A DNA stretch of 64,000 nt from an uncultured Ruminococcus sp. (GTDB taxonomy: Bacteria > Bacillota > Clostridia > Lachnospirales > Lachnospiraceae), in contig FMEL01000007.1 in the NCBI GenBank assembly GCA_900066355.1, forward strand, positions 62,001-126,000, read 5' to 3'. Below the pieces are notes generated by a model. It had not been told where the DNA came from and did not search any database. It saw only the letters and a program-made list of their open reading frames with translations. How positions within the stretch are numbered: the stretch's first letter is position 1; the number at the start of each line of letters is the position of its first letter. The translations under genes were made by a program, and so were the position numbers. This document shows, piece by piece, positions 1 to 8,432 of the stretch.

Positions 1-4
1 CAGT

Positions 5-391
5 ATGGATATCATCCGGGTTTCGATGCTTGGTATGTGTGGTGTGATCATGGGATTTTTCCTGAAAGGAACACGCGCGGAGTATACAGCGTTTATTACG
101 ATGGGAATCGGAATCATGATTCTCGGACTTGCCGTGGGAAAACTGGAATATCTTTTTCAGACACTGGGAAATCTGCAAAATAGTATTTCTGTCGATCAGG
201 AATATTTTTATACGTTGATAAAAATGGTGGGGATCACATATATCGGCCAGTTTTCAGCCGGAATCTGCAAGGATGCGGGGCATCAGGCAACTGCGGCACA
301 GATCGAGCTCTTCTGTAAATTGTCGGTCATGGTATTGAGCATTCCGATCCTTCTGGCACTGCTCGAAACGATTCAGGAGTTTCTGGCATGA
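5..391 (+). CDS. spoIIIAD: Stage III sporulation protein AD
   Basis: Small integral membrane protein (128 aa) of the SpoIIIA-SpoIIQ channel that links mother cell and forespore during engulfment. The sequence has several hydrophobic helices and a polar stretch near residue 85 (GICKDAGHQATAAQIELF) typical of SpoIIIAC/AD proteins. The length matches the family. It ends in an ATGA overlap with the spoIIIAE start, so the two are translationally coupled. The window opens four bases upstream of the start, so spoIIIAA-AC presumably lie just outside. The ribosome site is not visible. Confidence 0.93.
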   Translation: MDIIRVSMLGMCGVIMGFFLKGTRAEYTAFITMGIGIMILGLAVGKLEYLFQTLGNLQNSISVDQEYFYTLIKMVGITYIGQFSAGICKDAGHQATAAQIELFCKLSVMVLSIPILLALLETIQEFLA

Positions 392-1704
392 AGAGACTGG
401 AAGCCCGAGAGGTTCAGTGGTTTCGAGGGGAATATCGGGAAAAAAGGTATAGCGGAGCCAGGCGGGGGAAAGGGAAGAACCGGTATGTTATCTGGCTGTT
501 GTTCTTGCTGACTTTTACATTGGTATTACCGTCGGTCTTTGTCTGTGCAGAGACGGGGCAGATTACTGAAAAGACAAATACAAATCTTCAACCAGATACA
601 GTGAAAACAGACCTGCAATCCGACACCATCGACACTACCCGGACCGATACCATGCAAAATCTCCTCGATGATCTGGAACTTACACAGGTGCAGCAAATGC
701 TGGACGAGATGCTCGGAGAAAACAGTTTTTCACTTACGGATACGCTGGTCAGTCTGACAAGAGGTGAAAAGATTTTTTCTGAAAAAGAACTGCAGGGGAT
801 TTTTTACCGCATCTTTTTCGGACAGATTGAAAAACAGAAAGGACTTTATATCAGGATACTGCTGCTGATTTTACTCGCGGCAGTTTTTTCGAATTTTGCG
901 GCAGTTTTTGATAACGGACAGATCGGAGATACCTGTTTTTATGTGGTGTATTTATTGCTTTTTATGGTCTGTATGGATTCTTTTTCCGGCATGAGCCGGG
1001 CACTTCAAAATGTCCTTTCCTGGATGGCGGAATTTATGCGGGGACTGGCTCCTGCCTATTTTCTGACAGTTTCTGTCTCAGCGGGGACGACCAGTGCGGC
1101 AGTTTTTTATGAAGGGGTGCTTTTGCTTGTCTGGCTGGTGCAGAGCCTTCTTCTTGGCATGTTGCTTCCGGGAGTTGGAATGTATGTTTTGTTATCGCTT
1201 ATTAACCATCTGTCAAAAGAAGAAATGCTGGATCGTATGGCGGAACTTTTAAAAACTGTCGTGAACTGGGGACTTAAGACTATGCTCGGGGCAGTTGTCG
1301 GACTTCAGGTAGTGCGTAATCTCGTGGCTCCGGTCATCGATACTCTGAAACGGAGTATGGTCGGAAGGGCGGCCGGTGCGCTTCCGGGGATCGGGAATGC
1401 AGTCAATATGGTGACGGAGCTTGTGCTGACAAGTGCGGTGCTGGTACGCAACTGCCTGGGTGTCGTGATCCTTCTGGCGTTTGTGGCGGTCGGTGTCGGG
1501 CCGGTGATCCATTACGGACTGCAGTCACTTGTGTATCGCTTTCTTGCGGCAGTGGCGCAGCCTGTTTCAGATAAAAGAATCGTCGAGTCACTGGCAACCA
1601 TGGGGGAAGGATGTGCGATGCTTCTGAAAGTACTTTTTACTGCGGAGGTGCTTTGCATGCTGGATTTTGTGATCCTGATGACCAGTGTGGGAGGAGGCGC
1701 ATAA
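388..1704 (+). CDS. spoIIIAE: Stage III sporulation protein AE
   Basis: Polytopic membrane protein (438 aa) of the SpoIIIA complex. A basic N-terminus is followed by a hydrophobic segment at about residues 33-53 ending near VCAE, which looks like a signal peptide or signal anchor. A polar region (residues 55-150) follows, then many membrane helices. This layout and length fit SpoIIIAE. It overlaps spoIIIAD by four bases and is followed after three bases by spoIIIAF. Expected expression is in the mother cell (sigma-E), from an operon promoter outside the window. Confidence 0.94.
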   Translation: MKRLEAREVQWFRGEYREKRYSGARRGKGKNRYVIWLLFLLTFTLVLPSVFVCAETGQITEKTNTNLQPDTVKTDLQSDTIDTTRTDTMQNLLDDLELTQVQQMLDEMLGENSFSLTDTLVSLTRGEKIFSEKELQGIFYRIFFGQIEKQKGLYIRILLLILLAAVFSNFAAVFDNGQIGDTCFYVVYLLLFMVCMDSFSGMSRALQNVLSWMAEFMRGLAPAYFLTVSVSAGTTSAAVFYEGVLLLVWLVQSLLLGMLLPGVGMYVLLSLINHLSKEEMLDRMAELLKTVVNWGLKTMLGAVVGLQVVRNLVAPVIDTLKRSMVGRAAGALPGIGNAVNMVTELVLTSAVLVRNCLGVVILLAFVAVGVGPVIHYGLQSLVYRFLAAVAQPVSDKRIVESLATMGEGCAMLLKVLFTAEVLCMLDFVILMTSVGGGA

Positions 1705-1707
1705 CAT

Positions 1708-2283
1708 ATGAAAGAATCTTTTTATCAGTGGGTAAAAACGCTGGCAGTTTTTTATATTCTTTTTTCAGCGGTGCTTCATCTGATTCCGGATCCAAAATAT
1801 GAGCGTTACATCCGCTCGTTTATGGGACTGCTTCTGATTTATATTCTGTGTACGCCTGTTTTTGCCGCTTTCGGGAGGGAGAGCGAACTGGCGGGAATTT
1901 TTTCCGGCAGATATACACAGGAAATGCAGACGCTTGAGACAGAGGAAGCAGAAAATCTTCAGGAGTTTTATCTGCGTGAAGGTTATTGCCGGAAAATCGA
2001 AACAGAAATCGCGGCACTTTGCAAAAAAAACGGAATAAAACTGACCGATGCAGTCGTACATATAGAAGGAGAGACGGTATCGGCTGTGCTTTATATAGAA
2101 GAAAAAATGACAGAGGAGCAGGAAAGGGGGCTGAACGATGCGCTCGGCAGAAACTTCGGCATCGAAGAAAAAAACTGTCAGATCATGGATTCAGGGAATG
2201 AACAGGCAGCGATGGACAGTTGTATTGCTGGCGGGACTTCTTCTGATGGTGATCGCACTTCCGGTATCGAAGGGAAACAGTGA
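1708..2283 (+). CDS. spoIIIAF: Stage III sporulation protein AF
   Basis: 191-aa protein with two N-terminal membrane helices (about residues 8-25 and 35-55) and a C-terminal soluble domain, as in SpoIIIAF of the SpoIIIA-SpoIIQ complex. The ring-building fold is in the soluble part (residues 85-160). Odd point: the last ~30 residues, rich in Gly, Ser and Asp, are read over the 5' part of spoIIIAG in another frame. The overlap is 86 or 146 bases depending on the spoIIIAG start, so the tail looks like a read-through extension rather than part of the family fold. Confidence 0.9.
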   Translation: MKESFYQWVKTLAVFYILFSAVLHLIPDPKYERYIRSFMGLLLIYILCTPVFAAFGRESELAGIFSGRYTQEMQTLETEEAENLQEFYLREGYCRKIETEIAALCKKNGIKLTDAVVHIEGETVSAVLYIEEKMTEEQERGLNDALGRNFGIEEKNCQIMDSGNEQAAMDSCIAGGTSSDGDRTSGIEGKQ

Positions 2284-2578
2284 CACAACAGGCGAAAAGC
2301 ATCTTACGGCTTCGCAGACAACACAGGAGCAGAAGTCGGAGCTTGAAGAAAAACTGGAGAATCTTCTTGAAAATGCAGAAGGAGTCGGTAAGGTAAAAGT
2401 GATGCTTATGGAGGACGGCGGACAGGGTGTTTATAGTGCCGGAGAAACCGAAGTTACGGGTGTCCTGATCGTGGCGGAAGGGGCAGACAACGCAGTAACT
2501 GTCCAGAAGATTCAGCAGGCAGTGATGGCATTATTTCAGATCGATGCGCATAAAATTAGAATAATGAAAATGAAATGA
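2138..2578 (+). CDS. spoIIIAG: Stage III sporulation protein AG
   Basis: Single-pass membrane protein whose extracytoplasmic domain forms a large ring in the SpoIIIA-SpoIIQ channel. A membrane helix (TVVLLAGLLLMVIALPV) is followed by a short linker and the ring-building domain, with the family-type end (VTGVLIVAEGADNAVTVQKI). Two starts are possible. ATG 2138 (146 aa, chosen) has a strong GGAAAGGGGG seven bases upstream and gives a basic cytoplasmic tail. ATG 2198 (126 aa) begins just before the helix. The protein is shorter than the Bacillus form (229 aa) because the insert in the soluble domain is small. Confidence 0.88.
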   Translation: MRSAETSASKKKTVRSWIQGMNRQRWTVVLLAGLLLMVIALPVSKGNSDTTGEKHLTASQTTQEQKSELEEKLENLLENAEGVGKVKVMLMEDGGQGVYSAGETEVTGVLIVAEGADNAVTVQKIQQAVMALFQIDAHKIRIMKMK

Positions 2579-2588
2579 GGAGTAAAAA

Positions 2589-3350
2589 ATGAAAAAAGTA
2601 ATCAGAAAAAATCAGGTCATTATCACCTCACTGGCGATATTGATCGCGATAGCCGGTTATTTGAATTTTGCAGATGTGGATCTGGGATTTGGCGAAAAAG
2701 AAGCAAGTACGGAGAGCAGCAGTATTCTTGATCAGGTGGATTATGATCTGAGCGATGAGTCTGCGGTAGTAGATGAAAACAGTGTCACAGAAACGGCAGA
2801 AGTGCCGGAAGACGGCAGTACACCGGGGGAAGCGGTACTGACAGGAGCATCGGATTTTGCGGCGCAGGCGAAGCTTTCGAGGGAACAGGTGCGTTCACAG
2901 AGCAAAGCAGATCTGCAGGCGATTCTGAACAACACAGAAGTAGGGGATGACCAGAAGCAGGAAGCGGTCAATACTATGGTGCAGATGACCGAGATCGCAG
3001 AAAAAGAGGCGGCAGCAGAAATGCTTCTTGAAGCAAAAGGGTTCGAAAATGCAGTTGTCAATCTGACCGGTGAGACCGCGGATGTGGTAGTACCGGAAGC
3101 AGATCTGGAAGATTCCAGACGTGCACAGATCGAGGATATCGTAAAACGTAAGACCGGCATCGCACCGGAGAATATAGTGATCACACCATTAAATGAAAGT
3201 GAAGACACCGTTGCTTCGGAAGATACATCTGTTTCGGAAGATACGGCGGATGACGGAACGGCAGCAGAGGATCAGGCGGAAGAAACTGCTACATACGATG
3301 ATCAGGAGACTTCAGGAGAGGAAATCGTGACAGAAGGGATATACGATTAA
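2589..3350 (+). CDS. spoIIIAH: Stage III sporulation protein AH
   Basis: 253-aa protein with one N-terminal membrane helix (residues 11-28) and an extracytoplasmic domain that in the family binds forespore SpoIIQ across the intermembrane space. The conserved domain runs from about residue 95 to 205 (KADLQAILNN to PENIVITPLN). The last ~50 residues are a highly acidic, Thr/Ser-rich tail with repeated SEDT units, probably disordered. A good AGGAG site precedes the start. It is the last gene of the spoIIIA operon; a new promoter follows at once for prfC. Confidence 0.93.
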   Translation: MKKVIRKNQVIITSLAILIAIAGYLNFADVDLGFGEKEASTESSSILDQVDYDLSDESAVVDENSVTETAEVPEDGSTPGEAVLTGASDFAAQAKLSREQVRSQSKADLQAILNNTEVGDDQKQEAVNTMVQMTEIAEKEAAAEMLLEAKGFENAVVNLTGETADVVVPEADLEDSRRAQIEDIVKRKTGIAPENIVITPLNESEDTVASEDTSVSEDTADDGTAAEDQAEETATYDDQETSGEEIVTEGIYD

Positions 3351-3365
3351 ATACAGGGAATTTTC

Positions 3366-3395
3366 TTGACATCAGGGTATTCTATATACTAGAAT
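3366..3395 (+). promoter_or_regulatory. Sigma-A-type promoter of prfC
   Basis: TTGACA (3366-3371), an 18-base spacer and TAGAAT (3390-3395), about 50 bases before the prfC start. It separates prfC from the sporulation operon upstream. Confidence 0.7.
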
Positions 3396-3444
3396 AAAAA
3401 GTTGTATAGAAATTGGAAAATGGATAATAGACAGGAGGCAAAAC

Positions 3445-5034
3445 GTGTCTAAGTATGCGAAAGAAATAGAAAAAAGAAGAACCTTTGCCATTATCTCCCA
3501 CCCGGATGCAGGAAAGACGACTCTGACAGAGAAGTTCCTGCTGTATGGAGGTGCCATTAATCTGGCAGGCAGCGTTAAGGGTAAAGCCACAGCCCGCCAT
3601 GCAGTATCTGACTGGATGGAAATAGAGAAAGAGAGAGGTATTTCCGTAACCTCTTCCGTATTACAGTTTCATTATGACGGGTATTGCATCAATATTCTGG
3701 ATACACCGGGACATCAGGATTTCTCCGAGGATACCTATCGTACACTGATGGCTGCCGATTCTGCAGTCATGGTTATCGACGGAAGCAAAGGTGTGGAGGC
3801 ACAGACAAGAAAATTATTCAAAGTCTGCGTTATGCGCCACATTCCTATTTTTACATTTATCAATAAAATGGACCGTGATGCAAATGATACGTTCGACCTT
3901 CTTGATGAAATAGAAAAAGAACTCGGAATTGCGACATGTCCAATCAACTGGCCGATCGGTTCCGGTAAGAAATTCCGTGGAGTTTATGACAGAAACACAC
4001 AAAAAGTCCTGACTTTCTCTGATACACAGAAGGGAACAAAGGAAGGTGTCATTGAGGAAATCGATATCGACGATGCACGTCTTGATGACATTGTAGATCC
4101 GGATCAGAGAGAACAGCTTATGGAAGAGATTGAGCTTCTGGATGGTGCAAGCGTTGATTTTGATCAGGAACAGGTAAGTAAAGGAAACATGACACCGGTA
4201 TTTTTTGGTTCTGCGCTGACAAACTTTGGTGTTGAGACATTTCTGGAGCACTTCCTCAAGATGACGACTTCTCCGCTTCCGAGAATGTCGGATGAGGGCG
4301 AGATCGATCCGATGTCTGATGATTTTTCAGCGTTTGTATTTAAGATCCAGGCAAACATGAACAAAGCACACAGAGACAGAATCGCATTTATGCGTATCTG
4401 TTCAGGAAAATTTGATGCATCTCAGGAAGTTTACCATGTACAGGGCGAAAAGAAGATGAGACTTCTTCAGCCGCAGCAGATGATGGCAGAGTCCCGTCAC
4501 GTAGTAGACGAGGCATATGCCGGTGACATTATTGGTGTATTCGATCCGGGCATCTTTTCCATCGGTGATACGATCTGTGCACCGGGTAAGAAATTTGCTT
4601 TTGAAGGAATCCCGACTTTCGCACCGGAGCATTTCGCACGTGTACGCCAGATCGATACCATGAAACGTAAACAGTTCGTCAAAGGTATCAACCAGATCGC
4701 ACAGGAAGGTGCCATTCAGATTTTCCAGGAGTTTAATACCGGTATGGAAGAGATCATCGTCGGTGTTGTCGGTGTACTTCAGTTTGATGTCCTGAAATAT
4801 CGTCTGGAAAATGAATACAACGTAGAAATCCGTCTGGAGAATCTTCCATACGAATACATCCGCTGGATTGCAAACAAAGAGCAGGTTGACGTGGCGAAGA
4901 TTTCCGGAACTTCAGATATGAAGAAGGTCACGGATCTGAAAGGCAATCCGCTGCTTCTGTTTGTCAATGCATGGAGTGTGGGTATGGTTGAAGATAGAAA
5001 TCCGGATCTGGTGCTTACAGAATTCAGTAAATAA
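3445..5034 (+). CDS. prfC: Peptide chain release factor 3
   Basis: Translational GTPase (529 aa) that recycles RF1/RF2 from the ribosome after peptide release. The G1 motif SHPDAGKTTL is near residue 18, the G3 motif DTPGHQDF near residue 88 and the G4 motif NKMD near residue 139, followed by domain II and the RF3-specific C-terminal domain. Length equals the family norm (about 529). The start is GTG with a clear AGGAGGC site five bases upstream. It stands alone between spoIIIAH and the Asp23 gene with its own promoter. Confidence 0.97.
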   Translation: MSKYAKEIEKRRTFAIISHPDAGKTTLTEKFLLYGGAINLAGSVKGKATARHAVSDWMEIEKERGISVTSSVLQFHYDGYCINILDTPGHQDFSEDTYRTLMAADSAVMVIDGSKGVEAQTRKLFKVCVMRHIPIFTFINKMDRDANDTFDLLDEIEKELGIATCPINWPIGSGKKFRGVYDRNTQKVLTFSDTQKGTKEGVIEEIDIDDARLDDIVDPDQREQLMEEIELLDGASVDFDQEQVSKGNMTPVFFGSALTNFGVETFLEHFLKMTTSPLPRMSDEGEIDPMSDDFSAFVFKIQANMNKAHRDRIAFMRICSGKFDASQEVYHVQGEKKMRLLQPQQMMAESRHVVDEAYAGDIIGVFDPGIFSIGDTICAPGKKFAFEGIPTFAPEHFARVRQIDTMKRKQFVKGINQIAQEGAIQIFQEFNTGMEEIIVGVVGVLQFDVLKYRLENEYNVEIRLENLPYEYIRWIANKEQVDVAKISGTSDMKKVTDLKGNPLLLFVNAWSVGMVEDRNPDLVLTEFSK

Positions 5035-5110
5035 ACCTTTTAATTTGCAGCCAGATTTGATATACTAAAACCATAAATTATTCGATTCGAAATCCGCAGG
5101 AGGAATTGAA

Positions 5111-5497
5111 ATGGCAGAAAAAAGAACAACTTATAAATTACAGGACGTGGGAGGAATCGGCGAAGTAAAGATCGCTGATGAAGTAGTTACCGTGATCGCC
5201 GGACTTGCAGCGACAGACGTAGACGGTGTTGCTTCTATGGAAGGCAATATCACAAACGAACTGGTAAGCAAACTTGGTGTCAAGAATCTTTCAAAAGGTG
5301 TTAAGGTAACCGTCCTTGAAGGTGTTGTTACCGTAGACCTGACACTGAACATCGAGTTTGGCAAGAATATCCTTGAAGTTAGCAAGAAAGTTCAGGATAA
5401 AGTAAAATCATCCATTGAAAATATGACAGGCCTTGAAGTTGCAGATGTAAACATCCGCATCGCAGGCGTTGATATGGAGAACGAAAAAGGAAAGTAA
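5111..5497 (+). CDS. Asp23/Gls24 family envelope stress protein
   Basis: 128-aa Asp23/Gls24 (DUF322) protein. The family motif region VVTVIAGLAATDVDGVASMEGN covers residues 26-47 and the second half holds the usual amphipathic strand and helix pattern. Members are membrane-associated or cytosolic proteins linked to envelope stress; the exact role here is not known. In Firmicutes such a gene (yqhY type) commonly sits just before nusB, as here. A GGAGGAATTGAA site precedes the ATG. The stop codon lies in the loop of the following terminator. Confidence 0.92.
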   Translation: MAEKRTTYKLQDVGGIGEVKIADEVVTVIAGLAATDVDGVASMEGNITNELVSKLGVKNLSKGVKVTVLEGVVTVDLTLNIEFGKNILEVSKKVQDKVKSSIENMTGLEVADVNIRIAGVDMENEKGK

Positions 5498-5514
5498 ACC
5501 TTTCCTTTTTTCTT
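5484..5514 (+). terminator. Intrinsic terminator after the Asp23 gene
   Basis: An 11-bp perfect stem (5484-5494 with 5500-5510) and a five-base loop that contains the TAA stop, with a T-rich 3' arm running to 5514. The terminator is embedded in the end of the reading frame. Confidence 0.85.
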
Positions 5515-5587
5515 TACTGTGAGAGTACTGCACAGTTATGTTTTGATAATGAATGTCTGCGTGGGCAGACATTTCCCAGGAGGAAAT

Positions 5588-6103
5588 ATGCGAAGAAGCG
5601 AGCAGAGAGAACATATTTTTAAACTGTTGTTTATGACACAGTTCAATACAGAAAACGAGATGCCGGAACAGCTTTCCATCTATTTCGAGGGACTTGGTGA
5701 AGTCAGTGAGAAAGATCAGGAAGCAATCCAGCAGAAATACGATCACATTCTGGAACATCTGGAAGAGATTGACGGAATCCTGAATGATTACAGCCGCGGA
5801 TGGAAGACTACACGTATGAACCGTGTGGATCTGACTGCTCTGCGTTTGGCAGTTTATGAAATGAAAATGGACGAGGATGTTCCGGTCGGAGTAGCAATCA
5901 ACGAAGCTGTTGAGCTTGCCAAACTTTTCGGCGGTGAAGATTCCGGATCCTTTGTAAACGGTATCCTTGGCAAGATCGCAAGCGGTAAGAAAGATTCCGG
6001 TGAAGAACCGAAACGTCCGCGCCGTCAGACACATTCTGCAAAGATCATTATCCGGTCTTCAAAGAAAGAGCACAGGAAAGCGTCTGAAGAAAGCGCAGAA
6101 TAA
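5588..6103 (+). CDS. nusB: Transcription antitermination protein NusB
   Basis: 171-aa NusB, which with NusE (S10) binds BoxA of rRNA operons for antitermination. The fold core starts MRRSEQREHIFKLLF and continues through TRMNRVDLTALRLAVYEM and GVAINEAVELAKLFG. The start at 5588 is chosen over an upstream ATG at 5519 because it matches the family N-terminus and has AGGAGGAAAT directly in front. Unusual: the last ~30 residues form a very basic tail (RPRRQTHSAK and onward) beyond the normal fold. First gene of the nusB-xseA-xseB-ispA run. Confidence 0.95.
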   Translation: MRRSEQREHIFKLLFMTQFNTENEMPEQLSIYFEGLGEVSEKDQEAIQQKYDHILEHLEEIDGILNDYSRGWKTTRMNRVDLTALRLAVYEMKMDEDVPVGVAINEAVELAKLFGGEDSGSFVNGILGKIASGKKDSGEEPKRPRRQTHSAKIIIRSSKKEHRKASEESAE

Positions 6104-6110
6104 GAATAAA

Positions 6111-7340
6111 ATGAAAAACATTTTTTCAGTCGGACAGATCAACCGATATGTAAAGAACATGTTTACGCAGGATTTTATCCTGCAGAAGATCTATGTCAAG
6201 GGAGAAGTTTCCAACTGCAAATATCACACCAGCGGACACATCTATTTTTCACTGAAGGATGAGACTGGTGTGCTTTCCTGCATCATGTTTGCAGGACACA
6301 GAAGGGGACTTGCGTTCCGCATGAAGGACGGCGACCGTGTCGTTGTCGGTGGAGCCGTGGACGTTTACGAAAGAGACGGCAGATATCAGCTTTATGCAAA
6401 AGAGATCGCACTCGAAGGTGCAGGTGCACTTTACGAGCGTTTTCTTGCATTAAAGGCAGAACTCGAAGAAATGGGAATGTTTGCCGAAGAATATAAGCAG
6501 CCCATTCCGCACTATATTCACAGACTTGGTGTGGTTACGGCACCGACCGGTGCTGCTGTCCAGGATATCCGCAATATTTCACTGAGGAGAAATCCATATC
6601 TTCAGATCATTTTGTACCCGGCACTGGTTCAGGGCGAGGGTGCGGCGGACAGTATCGTGCAAGGAATCCATATGTTGGATCAGGCAGGTGTGGATACGAT
6701 TATTGTAGGGCGTGGCGGCGGATCAATCGAGGATCTGTGGGCTTTTAACGAGGAGAAGGTTGCGAGAGCAATCTTTGAATGCAGGACACCGGTGATTTCC
6801 GCAGTAGGACATGAGACGGATTTTACGATCGCTGATTTTGTATCTGATCTGCGTGCACCGACACCATCGGCGGCAGCAGAACTGGCTGTTGACGATTTCA
6901 GGCAGATCATGCAGGAAATCCAAAACGGACGAGAACGCCTTGAGCGTGGAATAAATGGAAAACTCGAATTGTACCGCATGAAACTTGCGAAATATCAGAT
7001 GCGGATGCAGTATTTAAGCCCGGAAGGAAAGCTCCGTGACAGCCGGCAGTGCCTGATTGATAACGAAAACAGGATTCGTAAGGCAATGCAGGACAAGCTG
7101 CTCGGATATCGTCATCAGCTTGGCATCTATCTGGAACGCTACAGAGGACTTTCACCTCTGGAGAAGCTGAATCAGGGATATGCATTTGTAGCTGATGTAA
7201 AGGGCCGCGGAATCCGTTCCGTAGAGCAGGTACAGCCGGGAGATACCGTAGAGGTAAATGTGACAGACGGTGTACTTGAAGCAGAGATACGGCATATCAG
7301 AAGGGAAGACTGGGAGAATGGCACAGCAGACAACAGATAA
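6111..7340 (+). CDS. xseA: Exodeoxyribonuclease VII large subunit
   Basis: 409-aa catalytic subunit of exonuclease VII, which degrades single-stranded DNA in both directions. It has an N-terminal OB fold (residues 1-100), the nuclease core with the VGRGGGSIEDLWAFNEE signature, then a long helical region that binds XseB copies. The reading frame is open upstream into nusB, but ATG 6111 fits the family start and lies seven bases after the nusB stop, suggesting coupled translation; the ribosome site is weak. Its end overlaps xseB by 23 bases. Confidence 0.96.
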   Translation: MKNIFSVGQINRYVKNMFTQDFILQKIYVKGEVSNCKYHTSGHIYFSLKDETGVLSCIMFAGHRRGLAFRMKDGDRVVVGGAVDVYERDGRYQLYAKEIALEGAGALYERFLALKAELEEMGMFAEEYKQPIPHYIHRLGVVTAPTGAAVQDIRNISLRRNPYLQIILYPALVQGEGAADSIVQGIHMLDQAGVDTIIVGRGGGSIEDLWAFNEEKVARAIFECRTPVISAVGHETDFTIADFVSDLRAPTPSAAAELAVDDFRQIMQEIQNGRERLERGINGKLELYRMKLAKYQMRMQYLSPEGKLRDSRQCLIDNENRIRKAMQDKLLGYRHQLGIYLERYRGLSPLEKLNQGYAFVADVKGRGIRSVEQVQPGDTVEVNVTDGVLEAEIRHIRREDWENGTADNR

Positions 7341-7539
7341 CGAAAAAAATATCGAAGACGTCTTTCAGGAGCTTGACGTCATTGCGGAAAAACTGGAAAG
7401 CAGTGACACTTCACTGGAAGACTCTTTTCGTTTATACAAAAAAGGAATGGAGCTTCTGAAATACTGCAGCGGCAAACTCGACACAGTAGAAAAAAAGATG
7501 CTCCAGATGGATGAGGATGGAACATTACGTGAATTTTAA
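7318..7539 (+). CDS. xseB: Exodeoxyribonuclease VII small subunit
   Basis: 73-aa helical small subunit that assembles along XseA. It has the family pattern NIEDVFQELDVIAEKLES, then SLEDSFRLYKKGMELLKYC. The start at 7318 (GGGAG four bases upstream) is chosen over an in-frame ATG at 7270 because it matches the usual N-terminus and length. It overlaps both xseA and ispA, consistent with a tightly coupled operon. Confidence 0.93.
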   Translation: MAQQTTDNEKNIEDVFQELDVIAEKLESSDTSLEDSFRLYKKGMELLKYCSGKLDTVEKKMLQMDEDGTLREF

Positions 7540-8416
7540 AGAAGAATTACAGCAGAGAACCGCTTATGCGGAAGAAGTGATACGTAAATGGCTGCCGCTG
7601 GAAGAAGGTTTTGCCCTGACGATGGCGCAGGCAATGAATTACAGTATGTGCGCGGGCGGAAAGAGACTTCGTCCGATTCTTCTTCTGGAAACATTCCGTC
7701 TGTTCGGAGGAGAGGGAGAAGTTGCGGAGCCTTTTATGGCAGGTATCGAGATGATTCACACGCATTCGCTGATCCATGATGACCTTCCGGCAATCGACAA
7801 TGACGATTATCGCAGAGGCCGCCTTACCACACATAAGGTTTACGGAGAAGCCATGGGCGTTTTGAGTGGTGTGAGCCTTTTAAACTATGCCTATGAGACC
7901 ATGCTGCGTGCTTTTTCCATGACGGAAGACAGTACACGTGTGATCCGTGCGCTTCAGATCATGGCGGATCGGACAGGCATTTACGGTATGCTTGGCGGTC
8001 AGAGTGTCGACGTGGAAAACGACGGCAAACCGATCGATAAGGCAACGCTGGATTATATCTATGAACACAAGACTTCTGCGCTGCTTGAAGCATCCATGAT
8101 GACCGGTGCCGTACTTGCAGGTGCCGATGAAGAACAGACGAAACTGATCGGGGAAGCTGCGTCGGCAATCGGTCTTGCTTTTCAGATTCAGGATGACATT
8201 CTGGATGTGACCTGTACCAGCGAAGAACTTGGCAAACCGGCACACAGTGATGAAAAAAACAACAAAGTTACGTATGTGACCTTATTTGGAATCGAAGAGG
8301 CGTCTGCGCAGGTTAAGAAACTTTCTGAAAAAGCAGTCGAGATTCTGGACAGACTGAATAATAAAAACGAATTTCTGGAGGCTCTGGTCAGAGAGATGGC
8401 AGAGCGCAGGAAATGA
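7529..8416 (+). CDS. ispA: Farnesyl/geranyl diphosphate synthase (polyprenyl synthetase)
   Basis: Short-chain trans-prenyltransferase (295 aa) that condenses IPP with allylic diphosphates to make the C15 precursor for undecaprenyl and other isoprenoids. The first Asp-rich motif is in IHDDLPAIDNDDYRRG and the second in FQIQDDILDV; GGKRLRP binds IPP. The start is uncertain. GTG 7529 gives the usual N-terminus (NFKEELQQR) and has GAGGATGG upstream; ATG 7511 would add six residues but has no ribosome site. It sits next to dxs, the first enzyme of the same pathway. Confidence 0.94.
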   Translation: MNFKEELQQRTAYAEEVIRKWLPLEEGFALTMAQAMNYSMCAGGKRLRPILLLETFRLFGGEGEVAEPFMAGIEMIHTHSLIHDDLPAIDNDDYRRGRLTTHKVYGEAMGVLSGVSLLNYAYETMLRAFSMTEDSTRVIRALQIMADRTGIYGMLGGQSVDVENDGKPIDKATLDYIYEHKTSALLEASMMTGAVLAGADEEQTKLIGEAASAIGLAFQIQDDILDVTCTSEELGKPAHSDEKNNKVTYVTLFGIEEASAQVKKLSEKAVEILDRLNNKNEFLEALVREMAERRK

Positions 8417-8432
8417 AAGAGGGATACGAAGG

